From NCBI GenBank assembly GCA_009885275.1, contig VFKY01000007.1, positions 1 to 8,174 of the forward strand: DNA of 8,174 nt, in the 5' to 3' direction. Position 1 is the stretch's first letter, and every line of letters begins with the position of its first letter. This document shows, one piece after another, positions 1-6,187 of this stretch. The notes beneath the pieces were generated by a model that was not told where the DNA came from, did not search any database, and saw only the letters and a list, made by a program, of their open reading frames with translations. The position numbers and the translations under genes were made by a program. The stretch is from Verrucomicrobiota bacterium. GTDB taxonomy: Bacteria > Verrucomicrobiota > Verrucomicrobiia > Verrucomicrobiales > Verrucomicrobiaceae.

Positions 1-2
1 AA

Positions 3-644
3 AGTCAGATGAAAGCTGGAGGACTCGTTTCGGGCCTTATTCTGATGCAAGTAGTACTTGTCACCCTAATGGCCTCCAACAATGCGGCTCGTGAAATTGC
101 TGGGGAGCGAGATATTCTCGAACGGGAACGCCTTGGCGGTCTTAGTGCATTCAGCTATGTACTGAGTAAAGTGCTATTTTTAGGCACCTTTGTTCTTGCT
201 CAAGCCTTATGGATGGGGCTTTTCGTGGAGGTTGTTTGCAACGGGATTCCTGGTGACTTACCTATCAAACTCCTGCTGCTGGTAATGGCCTCTGCTGCCA
301 TGACTTTCATTTGCTTGGGCATCTCGGCATTGATGCGCTCACCAGAAAAGGCAACCATTCTGTGTATCTACTTAGTGGGATTTCAGCTTCCACTCAGTGG
401 CGCGGTGTTGGCATTGCCCAGAAAGGTTGAAATGTTTGTGCAGCCATTCATAGCCGCTTACTGGAGTTGGTCTGGAAGCCTCACCACCATGAAGGGTACC
501 AGCCCAAAATTCTATGACGCGGTGAAAACCGTGACTGATACGCATCTTGAACCTTCAAATATTGCCCTGTTCGTCCTTGGCTTGCATGTTGTAATCGGCT
601 TGGTGCTGGCCTATGCAGGCACTAAGCAATCTCAATGGGATTAA
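3..644 (+). CDS. ABC-2 type transporter permease, C-terminal part (5' truncated by window edge)
   Basis: This is the membrane-spanning half of an ABC transporter, probably the C-terminal end of an ABCG-like protein. The frame is open to the left edge with no stop (codons for S-Q precede the first ATG at 9), so the true start is very likely outside the window. Counting from that ATG, residues 27-55 carry the recognisable ABC-2 signature: a charged stretch AAREIAGERDILERERLGG, then LSAFSYVLSK leading into a membrane helix. About five hydrophobic segments are visible (roughly residues 5-23, 50-75, 84-107, 115-137 and 184-205). The loop before the last helix (about 140-183) would face outside, as in ABCG families. 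The substrate cannot be told. No nucleotide-binding domain is visible; it should lie upstream, fused or as a separate gene. The family call is firm, the subfamily less so. Confidence 0.85.
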   Translation, partial: SQMKAGGLVSGLILMQVVLVTLMASNNAAREIAGERDILERERLGGLSAFSYVLSKVLFLGTFVLAQALWMGLFVEVVCNGIPGDLPIKLLLLVMASAAMTFICLGISALMRSPEKATILCIYLVGFQLPLSGAVLALPRKVEMFVQPFIAAYWSWSGSLTTMKGTSPKFYDAVKTVTDTHLEPSNIALFVLGLHVVIGLVLAYAGTKQSQWD

Positions 645-775
645 CTATTGTTTTAAGCGAAACTTTATTTATTCATCGCCATTCAACATTGCTGGACACA
701 CTCATAAATTATTTTATATGTTCTCGCTGAAAGCTTGATTCCCCCTATTTGAACCCCTGACATCACTAATAACTC
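645..775 (+). other. Intergenic spacer between permease and small membrane protein
   Basis: This is 131 nt of AT-rich sequence with no coding potential. I see no hairpin followed by a T-run, so no intrinsic terminator for the permease gene. A TTGCTG at 689-694 with TATATG at 715-720 is the best promoter-like pair, but the 20-nt spacing is poor. The bases before the ATG at 776 contain no Shine-Dalgarno sequence. Confidence 0.4.
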
Positions 776-1192
776 ATGGCCCGTCGTGCCAAATCTTCAT
801 TCAAGCCTGCTCATCTTATCAGTGTTTTTGCTCTCGTCGGAGTTCTTGCCTATGGCGGCTACAGCCTTATGCGGCGCAGTGCTTCAGATGGTAATTTTGC
901 CGGAAGCACCGAACTAAACGCCCAAGAATATCTAGAAAACTCCAATGCCTTAAGCGGCAATACCTATCGCATCGAAGGCATTGTCGATGAACGACTCGAT
1001 AACTGGCGCTCGAATGAGGGGCGACTTTTCAGCGTTTTGATTGATGACGGAAACAACACAACCCCTGTCCCAGTCCTTGTTCCTTCAAAGTTCAGCGGAA
1101 CAAACATTCAGCGCGGTCAACGTTTCAAATTCAAGGTCACCGTCTTATCAGCATCAGGACTCCTCGAAGTTGTTGATGTATCAAAATCATAA
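776..1192 (+). CDS. Small membrane-anchored protein of unknown function, possibly with an OB-like domain
   Basis: I do not recognise this 138-residue protein. It starts with a basic segment (MARRAKSSFK) followed by one hydrophobic helix at about residues 12-32 (HLISVFALVGVLAYGGYSLM), then RR. This fits an N-terminal signal anchor, although the positive charge on both sides leaves the topology uncertain. The remaining ~105 residues look like a small beta-rich domain: LNAQEYLEN, then strand-like YRIEGIVDERL, FSVLIDD, TPVPVLVP and QRFKFKVTVL. The pattern 'length of name, YRIEGIV ... RGQRFKFKVTV' resembles OB-fold proteins of the tRNA_anti/CcmE kind, but that is inference only. It sits 131 nt after an ABC permease and 61 nt before a gene for an exported TPR-like protein, so an envelope role is plausible. 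The start is an ATG with no visible Shine-Dalgarno sequence. Confidence 0.75.
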   Translation: MARRAKSSFKPAHLISVFALVGVLAYGGYSLMRRSASDGNFAGSTELNAQEYLENSNALSGNTYRIEGIVDERLDNWRSNEGRLFSVLIDDGNNTTPVPVLVPSKFSGTNIQRGQRFKFKVTVLSASGLLEVVDVSKS

Positions 1193-1253
1193 AATTGATC
1201 CCGTAAACAAGTGAGTCTTGTCATTGGTGGGAAAAAAAATTAGAATAAAGATT

Positions 1254-3191
1254 ATGAAGACTATTCTGAGCATACTTTCCGTTGCCTGCTGCCTTCACCC
1301 TTATATTCTGAAAGCGCAGGTATTACCCCAAGGCGGAGCAGCTCCAGCGCCGAACGTTGACACAGCCCCCCAGCAGTCACCACCCAAGAAAAGCCCCGTA
1401 CTCGGTGATGCTCTTCCCGCCTTCGACCCAGGTTCTGAGACTGCCACATGGGATGGCAAAATGTGGAACGTTAGCAACAATCGGATGTTTCGCGCCCGTT
1501 TAGAAAAGTATCTGGCTACCCCCGAGGCCAATACACCGGAAGATCAAGCATACCGAGATATTTTAGATCAAATTTCCCAAGCACTTGCCCCTACCAGTAG
1601 TAATGGCAAACAAAGTCTCCCAAAAGCAGTGGCACTCCTGCCAGCCGCAGCTCAATTTAAAATCGACGCCAAACTCTGCGACACACTCGCTAATGGTATA
1701 TACGGTGTCTGGTTGTCTCAAAAAAATACCGTCAATCTGAGGCAGACCAACGATGAAATGAAGCGTCAGGTAAACACGATGCATTTCATGGGCAAAAATG
1801 CTACGGACCCCTTAAGCGCTCGTGCCGCAACTGCGGCCGGTGGTGGAAGCCCAGGATCGACCACGACAACAGGCTCCGGAAATACAACTACAACTACTAC
1901 AACTGGTGGAGGTGGAGGAGGAGCCAATCGCGGCGGAGGAACAGCTCAACAGGCCGTATCTCAGCTTGGTGATGTTGCTAAGTATTCGAAGGATATTTTA
2001 GAGCTTGAAGCCAAAATGAAGATAAATGATCTGGCCATGGGCGCCTCTCAAGTCACCGCTAAAGCTGAATTTCAAGCGCTAATCATCCAATTTTCCATCC
2101 AGCGCCGTTTTGAGCATGTCGTTCTTGCTTGCCGCTTTTATCGTCATCTGTTTTCTGATGCTGATGGAATCATGCAACTCCAAAAAGGTTCAGATGCAGA
2201 GAAAATGTTCGCTACCAGTCTCGGCACATCCCCTACTATTGGAGCACTTGATGCTTTTGCCAATGAAGCCATTCGCGATGTTGACGAGGCTGTACAGGCT
2301 TTTGACTCACTACTTGAACGGGGCGATCTTGCCAGTGCCAGCCAGCGCATCGGTGAAGCCTTCATGATCGGTGAATATTTACCTCGTGTCCGCCGTGTGC
2401 CCATGACTCAAAAACTCAAGGTTCTAGATTTCACACGTGATGGAAATCAACTCATATCGGCCATGGAGATGAAGGATTACACCCTTGCTGACACTCTTGT
2501 AGTCAAGATGATAAAAGATGCCAAGGACTTCGACTACAGTAAGCCAAAAGCGGTGATAGAAACGGCACGAACCATTAGTGATATGCATCTGAACAAAGCC
2601 AAGGTGGCCGCAATGCAAGGCGATCAAAAAGCAAGTGCGGAAGCCCTTACCGAAGCCGCTACGATGTGGCCGACCAATCCTAAGTTAAAAGAGTTTACCA
2701 ATATGATTGGGAGCAATGCCGATGTAAAAACACAAGCCACATTGGATCTGGATCGGCTTCTTAGTCAGCGGAATTACCGCCAAATATATAATGATCAAGG
2801 GCGTTATCTTGCTTCAGTTATCGATGACCCAGCTCGTCAGGAGTCACTCAAGAAAGTACTTACGGACATGAATAAGGTAAACCTTGTGATCGCCGCTGCC
2901 ACCGGTCTTTCGCAGAACAGCAACTTGCCTGGTGCTTGGGAAACGATTGAGAAGGCATACAAGGATTACCCCGATGACCCCGAAGTCGCGCGCCTTCGTT
3001 CGGACTTCAGCGTAAAGGCCACTGATTTTGTAGGTGCCCTGCAAAAAGCCAAACAACATGAGGATCGCAAACAATACGGATCAGCCATAGGATGGTATCT
3101 CAAGGCCAAAAACCAATACCCTCCCAGTGAATTCGCACGTGAGGGTATCAGCCGTCAAGTCGACAAGCTTCGCAATAGCGTAGAACAGTAA
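1254..3191 (+). CDS. Exported helical-repeat (TPR-like) protein with Thr/Gly-rich linker, function unknown
   Basis: I chose the ATG at 1254 (645 residues) over the in-frame TTG at 1218, because MKTILSILSVACCLHPYIL then begins a normal signal peptide, with likely cleavage after A21 (LKA/QV). The TTG start would add a basic dozen residues in front. The mature protein opens with a Pro/Ala-rich segment (about 22-60) and a helical domain (about 70-180). A low-complexity linker at 196-229 contains TTTT, seven consecutive Thr and six consecutive Gly, and a long alpha-helical region runs to the end. Helix pairs with TPR-like spacing are visible at about 442-482 (AMQGDQKASAEALTEAATMWPTNP), 560-583 (ETIEKAYKDYPDDPEVARLR) and 593-632 (HEDRKQYGSAIGWYLKAKNQYP). 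No catalytic motif is seen. The likely role is a periplasmic or outer-membrane-associated scaffold. The coding call is firm, the function unknown. Confidence 0.85.
   Translation: MKTILSILSVACCLHPYILKAQVLPQGGAAPAPNVDTAPQQSPPKKSPVLGDALPAFDPGSETATWDGKMWNVSNNRMFRARLEKYLATPEANTPEDQAYRDILDQISQALAPTSSNGKQSLPKAVALLPAAAQFKIDAKLCDTLANGIYGVWLSQKNTVNLRQTNDEMKRQVNTMHFMGKNATDPLSARAATAAGGGSPGSTTTTGSGNTTTTTTTGGGGGGANRGGGTAQQAVSQLGDVAKYSKDILELEAKMKINDLAMGASQVTAKAEFQALIIQFSIQRRFEHVVLACRFYRHLFSDADGIMQLQKGSDAEKMFATSLGTSPTIGALDAFANEAIRDVDEAVQAFDSLLERGDLASASQRIGEAFMIGEYLPRVRRVPMTQKLKVLDFTRDGNQLISAMEMKDYTLADTLVVKMIKDAKDFDYSKPKAVIETARTISDMHLNKAKVAAMQGDQKASAEALTEAATMWPTNPKLKEFTNMIGSNADVKTQATLDLDRLLSQRNYRQIYNDQGRYLASVIDDPARQESLKKVLTDMNKVNLVIAAATGLSQNSNLPGAWETIEKAYKDYPDDPEVARLRSDFSVKATDFVGALQKAKQHEDRKQYGSAIGWYLKAKNQYPPSEFAREGISRQVDKLRNSVEQ
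1839..1940 (+). repeat. Low-complexity Thr/Gly coding tract
   Basis: Short ACA/ACT triplets followed by GGT/GGA triplets encode a Thr run and then a Gly run inside the exported TPR-like protein (residues about 196-229). This is a flexible linker between the N-terminal helical domain and the C-terminal repeat region. Triplet-rich tracts of this kind are prone to in-frame length change, so its length may vary among relatives. Confidence 0.7.
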
Positions 3192-3328
3192 CTGGCATTT
3201 TCTTGCTCACAGCGCACTCCGTCATCACTGTATTTTTCATATCCCTTATCCCTTACCAACTTTTCACTTCCTGTCACTCAATTACCTTCGATCTCAAATC
3301 TCTCAGCGCACACAAGCCCCCAAAGTCT

Positions 3329-3346
3329 GCGCCCTTCATCGGGCGC
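3329..3346. repeat. GC-rich stem-loop 1 (6-bp stem, 6-nt loop)
   Basis: GCGCCC at 3329-3334 pairs perfectly with GGGCGC at 3341-3346 around the loop TTCATC. There is no T-run after it on either strand, so it is not a classic intrinsic terminator. It abuts stem-loop 2 with no gap. Confidence 0.6.
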
Positions 3347-3382
3347 GCGCCATCTGTGCGCGTTCCGCCAAAGCGATGGCGC
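3347..3382. repeat. Stem-loop 2 (8-bp perfect inverted repeat, 20-nt loop)
   Basis: GCGCCATC at 3347-3354 is the exact reverse complement of GATGGCGC at 3375-3382. The first base follows directly on the last base of stem-loop 1, giving two hairpins back to back immediately beside the end of the Rhs remnant. This arrangement resembles REP/BIME-type intergenic elements, but copy number elsewhere in the genome cannot be seen here. Confidence 0.55.
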
Positions 3383-3388
3383 TGACTC

Positions 3389-3843
3389 TCAAACACCGCA
3401 TCCACATACGCCGACTGCACCGCCCATGCCGTCGCCTCGTTGATATTCCACAGTTGGTGTCGCGGGATTGGTAACATATTCCTGCACACTCAGGCCGCCA
3501 CTGTAAACGATAGCGGTGGTTTGACCGCTCTCCGTGCGGGTTACCCGACGCGTGCGGTAATCGTAACGATACCCGTGCGTTCCTCCACTGGACAGGGTCA
3601 CTTGGTTCAACGATTCTGTTTGTCCCATGTGTAAGTCTTGGTGCTCACCACTGCGCCTTCGGTCAAGCTCTCGGCGCTCCGGTTCCCTGCGGTATCATAG
3701 GCTAAATCCGGTGCGAAGATCGCCAAGCCAGAGGCGCTAGTGAGCAACCCAACCACGAAGGTCAAAACGAAAACTTGGAGTGTTGATGGGCGATTGAGAA
3801 GCAAAACGAGATTTTGTTGATGGTAGGCAACGTCAGCAGGCAA
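3389..3843 (-). pseudogene. Truncated, frameshifted RHS/YD-repeat protein remnant
   Basis: Two - strand frames together read as a piece of an RHS-repeat protein. The first (3843 down to 3607) begins with a hydrophobic, signal-like segment (TLQVFVLTFVVGLLTSASGL) and runs straight into Rhs core sequence: DLAYDTAGNRSAES, then KTYTWDKQNR and a stop. The second frame (3628 down to 3389) continues the core as LNQVTLSSGGTHGYRYDY, RTRRVTRTESGQTTAIVYSG, GLSVQEYVTN and VEYQRGDGMGG, then loses similarity and stops. Putting one base back near 3612-3616 joins KQNR to LNQVTL, so a single-base deletion explains the break. Intact RHS proteins are many hundreds of residues or more. Here the N-terminal export segment is fused to late core repeats and the C-terminal toxin or variable end is missing. 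No ATG is visible; the first frame begins with TTG. It is slightly more GC-rich than its neighbours. Confidence 0.75.
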
Positions 3844-4038
3844 TCAACGCTTCACACTGAAGCTCAAATGTCCACCGCTGTCCGTCTTCAAAATCATTCG
3901 TCAGAGTATTATCGTTTATGGACTTCGTTGGTTTTCACTAATATTTACACTCATATCATATTTTAATTGCTTCTATGGAAATTATCAGATTATAATCACT
4001 ATCGTTCTCCTATTAAAAACTCGTCATCACTTGTCGCC
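3844..4038. other. AT-rich intergenic stretch upstream of the unrecognised protein gene
   Basis: There is no gene here. Base composition shifts sharply from the GC-rich Rhs remnant to AT-rich around 3895. A promoter candidate lies near the right end. An in-frame TTG at 3967 would extend the downstream gene by 24 residues, but those residues look random and the promoter would then lie inside the coding region. Confidence 0.5.
3967..3996 (+). promoter_or_regulatory. Candidate sigma-70-type promoter
   Basis: An exact TATAAT lies at 3991-3996, with TTGCTT at 3967-3972 as the best -35 element (18-nt spacing, first three bases match consensus). Transcription would begin near 4003, about 36 nt ahead of the ATG at 4039. 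This agrees with choosing that ATG as the start and suggests that the small gene, and possibly uxaC, are read from here. The -35 box is weak. Confidence 0.4.
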
Positions 4039-4542
4039 ATGCAAACCACTCATGATATCCCTTGCTTTGAAAATAACGGAGCACTCGTGGCGCGTGATTA
4101 TGGTAAAATTAGCGTGACTGAGGTCACTAATGGTTTTGGTTTTCATATCCGCGCTTGTAATCCCCTTGCCCATCCTTCCTTATTCATCGGACTAACAACA
4201 CTTAATGCACTGCAACCTGTGACCTTTGCCGTGCGGGTAAACTTGGAATCCGGCGAAATATGGGATATTGGCAACAACACAGGGGTGCTGGGTTGGTTGG
4301 ATCGGGATTTATGGCCGAGCGCCACTGAAGAATATCCACTGGTGCTACGCTGGGAAATTGAGCACACAGGGCACTCGCTTATTCCGCGTTTATTGATTGG
4401 TGAAGAAGAATGGCTTTACCCTTCTGTAGTTTTTCCCGGTGACGCCGATTTCACCGCACTTGCTGGACATGATATGGAGGATTTAACCATCAGTGACGTC
4501 TATTCACCTGGTTATGTTTGGTCGCTCGATCGCTTGAAGTAA
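4039..4542 (+). CDS. Hypothetical protein, beta-rich, upstream of uxaC
   Basis: I do not recognise this 167-residue protein. The ATG at 4039 is preferred over the TTG at 3967 (191 residues), because a TATAAT box lies between them. It has no signal peptide and no membrane segment, so it is probably cytoplasmic. The sequence reads as alternating strands and turns: GALVARDYGKISVTEV, FGFHIRACNP, SLFIGLTTLN, VTFAVRVNLESGEIWDIG, PLVLRWEIEH, SLIPRLLIGEEEWLYP. The aromatic- and Trp-rich composition with 'ESGEIWDIGNN' suggests a beta-sandwich such as a SPRY-like or carbohydrate-binding fold; that is inference. Sixty nucleotides separate its stop from the uxaC ATG on the same strand, so the two may be co-transcribed. 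No Shine-Dalgarno sequence is visible. Confidence 0.75.
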   Translation: MQTTHDIPCFENNGALVARDYGKISVTEVTNGFGFHIRACNPLAHPSLFIGLTTLNALQPVTFAVRVNLESGEIWDIGNNTGVLGWLDRDLWPSATEEYPLVLRWEIEHTGHSLIPRLLIGEEEWLYPSVVFPGDADFTALAGHDMEDLTISDVYSPGYVWSLDRLK

Positions 4543-4596
4543 ATCCCTTCAGTTAACCGCTTTTTTCTAGCATATCATTCGACCGTGGATAAGCGT

Positions 4597-4600
4597 GGAG
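4597..4600 (+). promoter_or_regulatory. Ribosome binding site candidate that decides the uxaC start
   Basis: GGAG sits only 2 nt before the ATG at 4603. The spacing is tight, but it is the clearest Shine-Dalgarno-like sequence ahead of a gene in this window. An upstream in-frame GTG at 4585 would put this GGAG inside the coding region. Confidence 0.35.
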
Positions 4601-4602
4601 TC

Positions 4603-6024
4603 ATGTCATTTATACACGACGACTTCCTTCTTACGACTAAAGCCGCGCAACGTCTCTACCATGAGTTCGCAGAAAACGAGCCTATCTACGATTACCACAC
4701 TCATCTGCCTATTGATGAAATTGCGCGCGATCAACGTTTTGAAACCCTCTCCCATATCTGGCTTGGTGGTGATCATTACAAATGGCGAGCCATGCGAGCA
4801 AATGGAATCCCTGAAAGCCACGTTACTGGCTCCGCTTCGTGGAAAGACAAATTTCTCGCTTTTGCGAAAACTGTTCCCCACACTCTTCGCAACCCTCTTT
4901 ACCACTGGACAGCACTGGAGCTAAAACGCTTCTTTGGCATTGATGAATTACTCAGCGAAAAGACTGCCGAAAACATTTGGGCTAGATGCAATGAGCAACT
5001 GGCCACACCAGAGTTCTCCTGTCGGAATCTTCTCACGCGCTCCAATGTCCGTGTTGTTTGTTCCACCGATGATCCTACAGATTCACTAGAACATCATGAG
5101 GCTGTGGCCAATATCTCCGGGTTTCATGTCAAAGCATATCCTACCTTCCGTCCTGATGCTGGCATGCGTTTGGAAGATGTGACCGCATGGAATACATGGA
5201 CAGATAAGCTCGCGGGGGTCAGCGATGAAGCCTGTGACTCACTGGATTCTTTTCTCAACGCTTTAAGAAAACGGCATGATTTTTTTCATGCCATGGGCGG
5301 GAGATTGAGTGATCACGGTCTCTCATCGATGGATACGGAAACCGCCACCGATAGTGAAGCCAAGGACATCTTTGACAAGGCTCGCGCCAAGCAATCCATT
5401 AGTGCCTTAGAAGTTATGCGTTTCCGCAGTTACCTCATGCTTTACTTCGGTCAACTCGATGCTGAAAAGGGATGGACGAAACAACTTCACCTCGGCGCCT
5501 TACGCAATGCCAACACCCGTTTGTTTGAAAAAATCGGACGCGACATTGGTTGTGATTCTCCAGACGACCCATCGCATGCGGCAGGTTTGAAGTTCTATCT
5601 CGACACACTGGAGCAACGCGGTCATCTGCCAAAAGTCGTACTCTATAATCTTAATCCAAAAGATAACTATGTCTTCGCAAGTATCATCGGCAATTATCAA
5701 GGTAATGAACAAGGTATAGCTGGTCGTCTTCAGTTCGGCTCAGGCTGGTGGTTTCTTGATACCATGGAAGGCATGGAGTGGCAGATCAATGCACTGAGTT
5801 CTACCGGATTACTCAGTCATTTTGTGGGTATGCTGACTGATTCCCGCAGCTTCCTCTCCCCTCCCCGCCACGAATACTTCCGTCGTATCCTGTGCAACCT
5901 TGTGGGCAAGGATATGGACAACGGCTTACTCCCTAATGATTACGAGCTCGTCGGCACTATGGTCAAACGCATCTCCTATGCGAATGCACAAGAGTTCTTT
6001 GGTATGGATGTAGCGAAGAGTTGA
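4603..6024 (+). CDS. uxaC: Glucuronate isomerase (uronate isomerase), EC 5.3.1.12
   Basis: This cytoplasmic enzyme interconverts D-glucuronate and D-fructuronate, and D-galacturonate and D-tagaturonate, the first step in hexuronate breakdown. It belongs to the amidohydrolase superfamily. The ATG at 4603 gives MSFIHDDFLL, the usual UxaC beginning, and 473 residues against about 470 in E. coli; the GTG at 4585 would add six. Family landmarks in order: DYHTHLP at 30-36 with the metal-site histidines H32 and H34, GDHYKWRAMR at 56-65, VPHTLRNPLYHWT in the next stretch, STDDPTDSLEHH from about 154, LHLGALRN at 295-302, QFGSGWWF at 377-384, and LTDSRSFLSPPRHEYFRR from 411. All are intact, so the enzyme should be active. 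No uxaB, uxuA, kdgK or kdgA lies in the window, so the rest of the pathway is elsewhere. The preceding small gene may share its transcript. Confidence 0.97.
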   Translation: MSFIHDDFLLTTKAAQRLYHEFAENEPIYDYHTHLPIDEIARDQRFETLSHIWLGGDHYKWRAMRANGIPESHVTGSASWKDKFLAFAKTVPHTLRNPLYHWTALELKRFFGIDELLSEKTAENIWARCNEQLATPEFSCRNLLTRSNVRVVCSTDDPTDSLEHHEAVANISGFHVKAYPTFRPDAGMRLEDVTAWNTWTDKLAGVSDEACDSLDSFLNALRKRHDFFHAMGGRLSDHGLSSMDTETATDSEAKDIFDKARAKQSISALEVMRFRSYLMLYFGQLDAEKGWTKQLHLGALRNANTRLFEKIGRDIGCDSPDDPSHAAGLKFYLDTLEQRGHLPKVVLYNLNPKDNYVFASIIGNYQGNEQGIAGRLQFGSGWWFLDTMEGMEWQINALSSTGLLSHFVGMLTDSRSFLSPPRHEYFRRILCNLVGKDMDNGLLPNDYELVGTMVKRISYANAQEFFGMDVAKS

Positions 6025-6104
6025 TGGAGTTTAGAGGGTTGAGACGCGGTGCTTGTTGAATATCATAGGGCAAGAATCGCTCCCATAGCTTGACACTCCA
6101 TCAA
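6021..6104. repeat. Inverted repeat spanning the uxaC stop (10-bp arms)
   Basis: TTGATGGAGT at 6021-6030 is the exact reverse complement of ACTCCATCAA at 6095-6104, with 64 nt between. The left arm includes the uxaC TGA stop codon (6022-6024). No T-run follows, so a classic terminator is not supported. A structured 3' end of the uxaC transcript is possible. Confidence 0.5.
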
Positions 6105-6177
6105 TCCAGTATTGATCTCATTACAATCACAAACTTGGACAACATCTAACTCAACCAGAGCAAAGCTCGTCTCAACC
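6037..6177. repeat. Second, interleaved inverted repeat in the uxaC-hldD spacer (10-bp arms)
   Basis: GGTTGAGACG at 6037-6046 is the exact reverse complement of CGTCTCAACC at 6168-6177. The right arm ends 10 nt before the hldD start codon, so pairing would bring the hldD translation start region close to the end of uxaC. A partial copy of the right arm, CTCAACC, also occurs at 6150-6156. The loop is long (121 nt), so a real structure is uncertain. Confidence 0.45.
6090..6127 (+). promoter_or_regulatory. Promoter-like elements with a small palindrome upstream of hldD
   Basis: An exact TTGACA lies at 6090-6095 and a TACAAT at 6122-6127, but they are 26 nt apart, too far for a normal sigma-70 promoter. 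Between them is a perfect hairpin, ATCAAT (6100-6105), loop CCAGT, ATTGAT (6111-6116), which could be an operator. hldD starts 60 nt downstream of TACAAT. These may be parts of two separate weak promoters. Confidence 0.25.
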
Positions 6178-6187
6178 ATTTCAACTC

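Larger units (their letters stand above)
3192..3388. other. Non-coding stretch with GC-rich hairpins
   Basis: No gene is supported here. The left part (3192-3300) is pyrimidine-rich on the + strand and featureless. The right part is GC-rich and holds two stem-loops described separately. A - strand open frame runs through 3274-3489, but it overlaps the Rhs remnant in a different frame and has no recognisable protein features. An 8-base direct repeat CAGCGCAC occurs at 3210-3217 and 3304-3311, too short to call an attachment or target site. Confidence 0.5.

Noticed and set aside
1218..1253. TTG start extending the exported protein by 12 residues
   Set aside because: It would put a basic stretch (VGKKIRIKI) before an otherwise normal signal peptide; the ATG at 1254 is the better start.
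3274..3489. - strand open frame of 71 codons
   Set aside because: It overlaps the Rhs remnant in another frame and covers the hairpins. Its translation has no recognisable domain, so it is better explained as decayed or repeat DNA.
3203..3634. + strand open frames across the Rhs remnant (3203-3385 and 3440-3634)
   Set aside because: They are antisense to recognisable Rhs sequence or lie in spacer DNA, start without support and show no protein features.
4535..4566. Possible intrinsic terminator after the unrecognised protein gene
   Set aside because: The TGAAG/CTTCA stem (4535-4539/4547-4551) is only 5 bp, and the T-run at 4561-4566 lies 9 nt beyond it, so it does not fit a terminator.
4595..4924. 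Second + strand frame and its - strand counterpart inside uxaC
   Set aside because: Both are shadows of the strongly supported uxaC reading frame.
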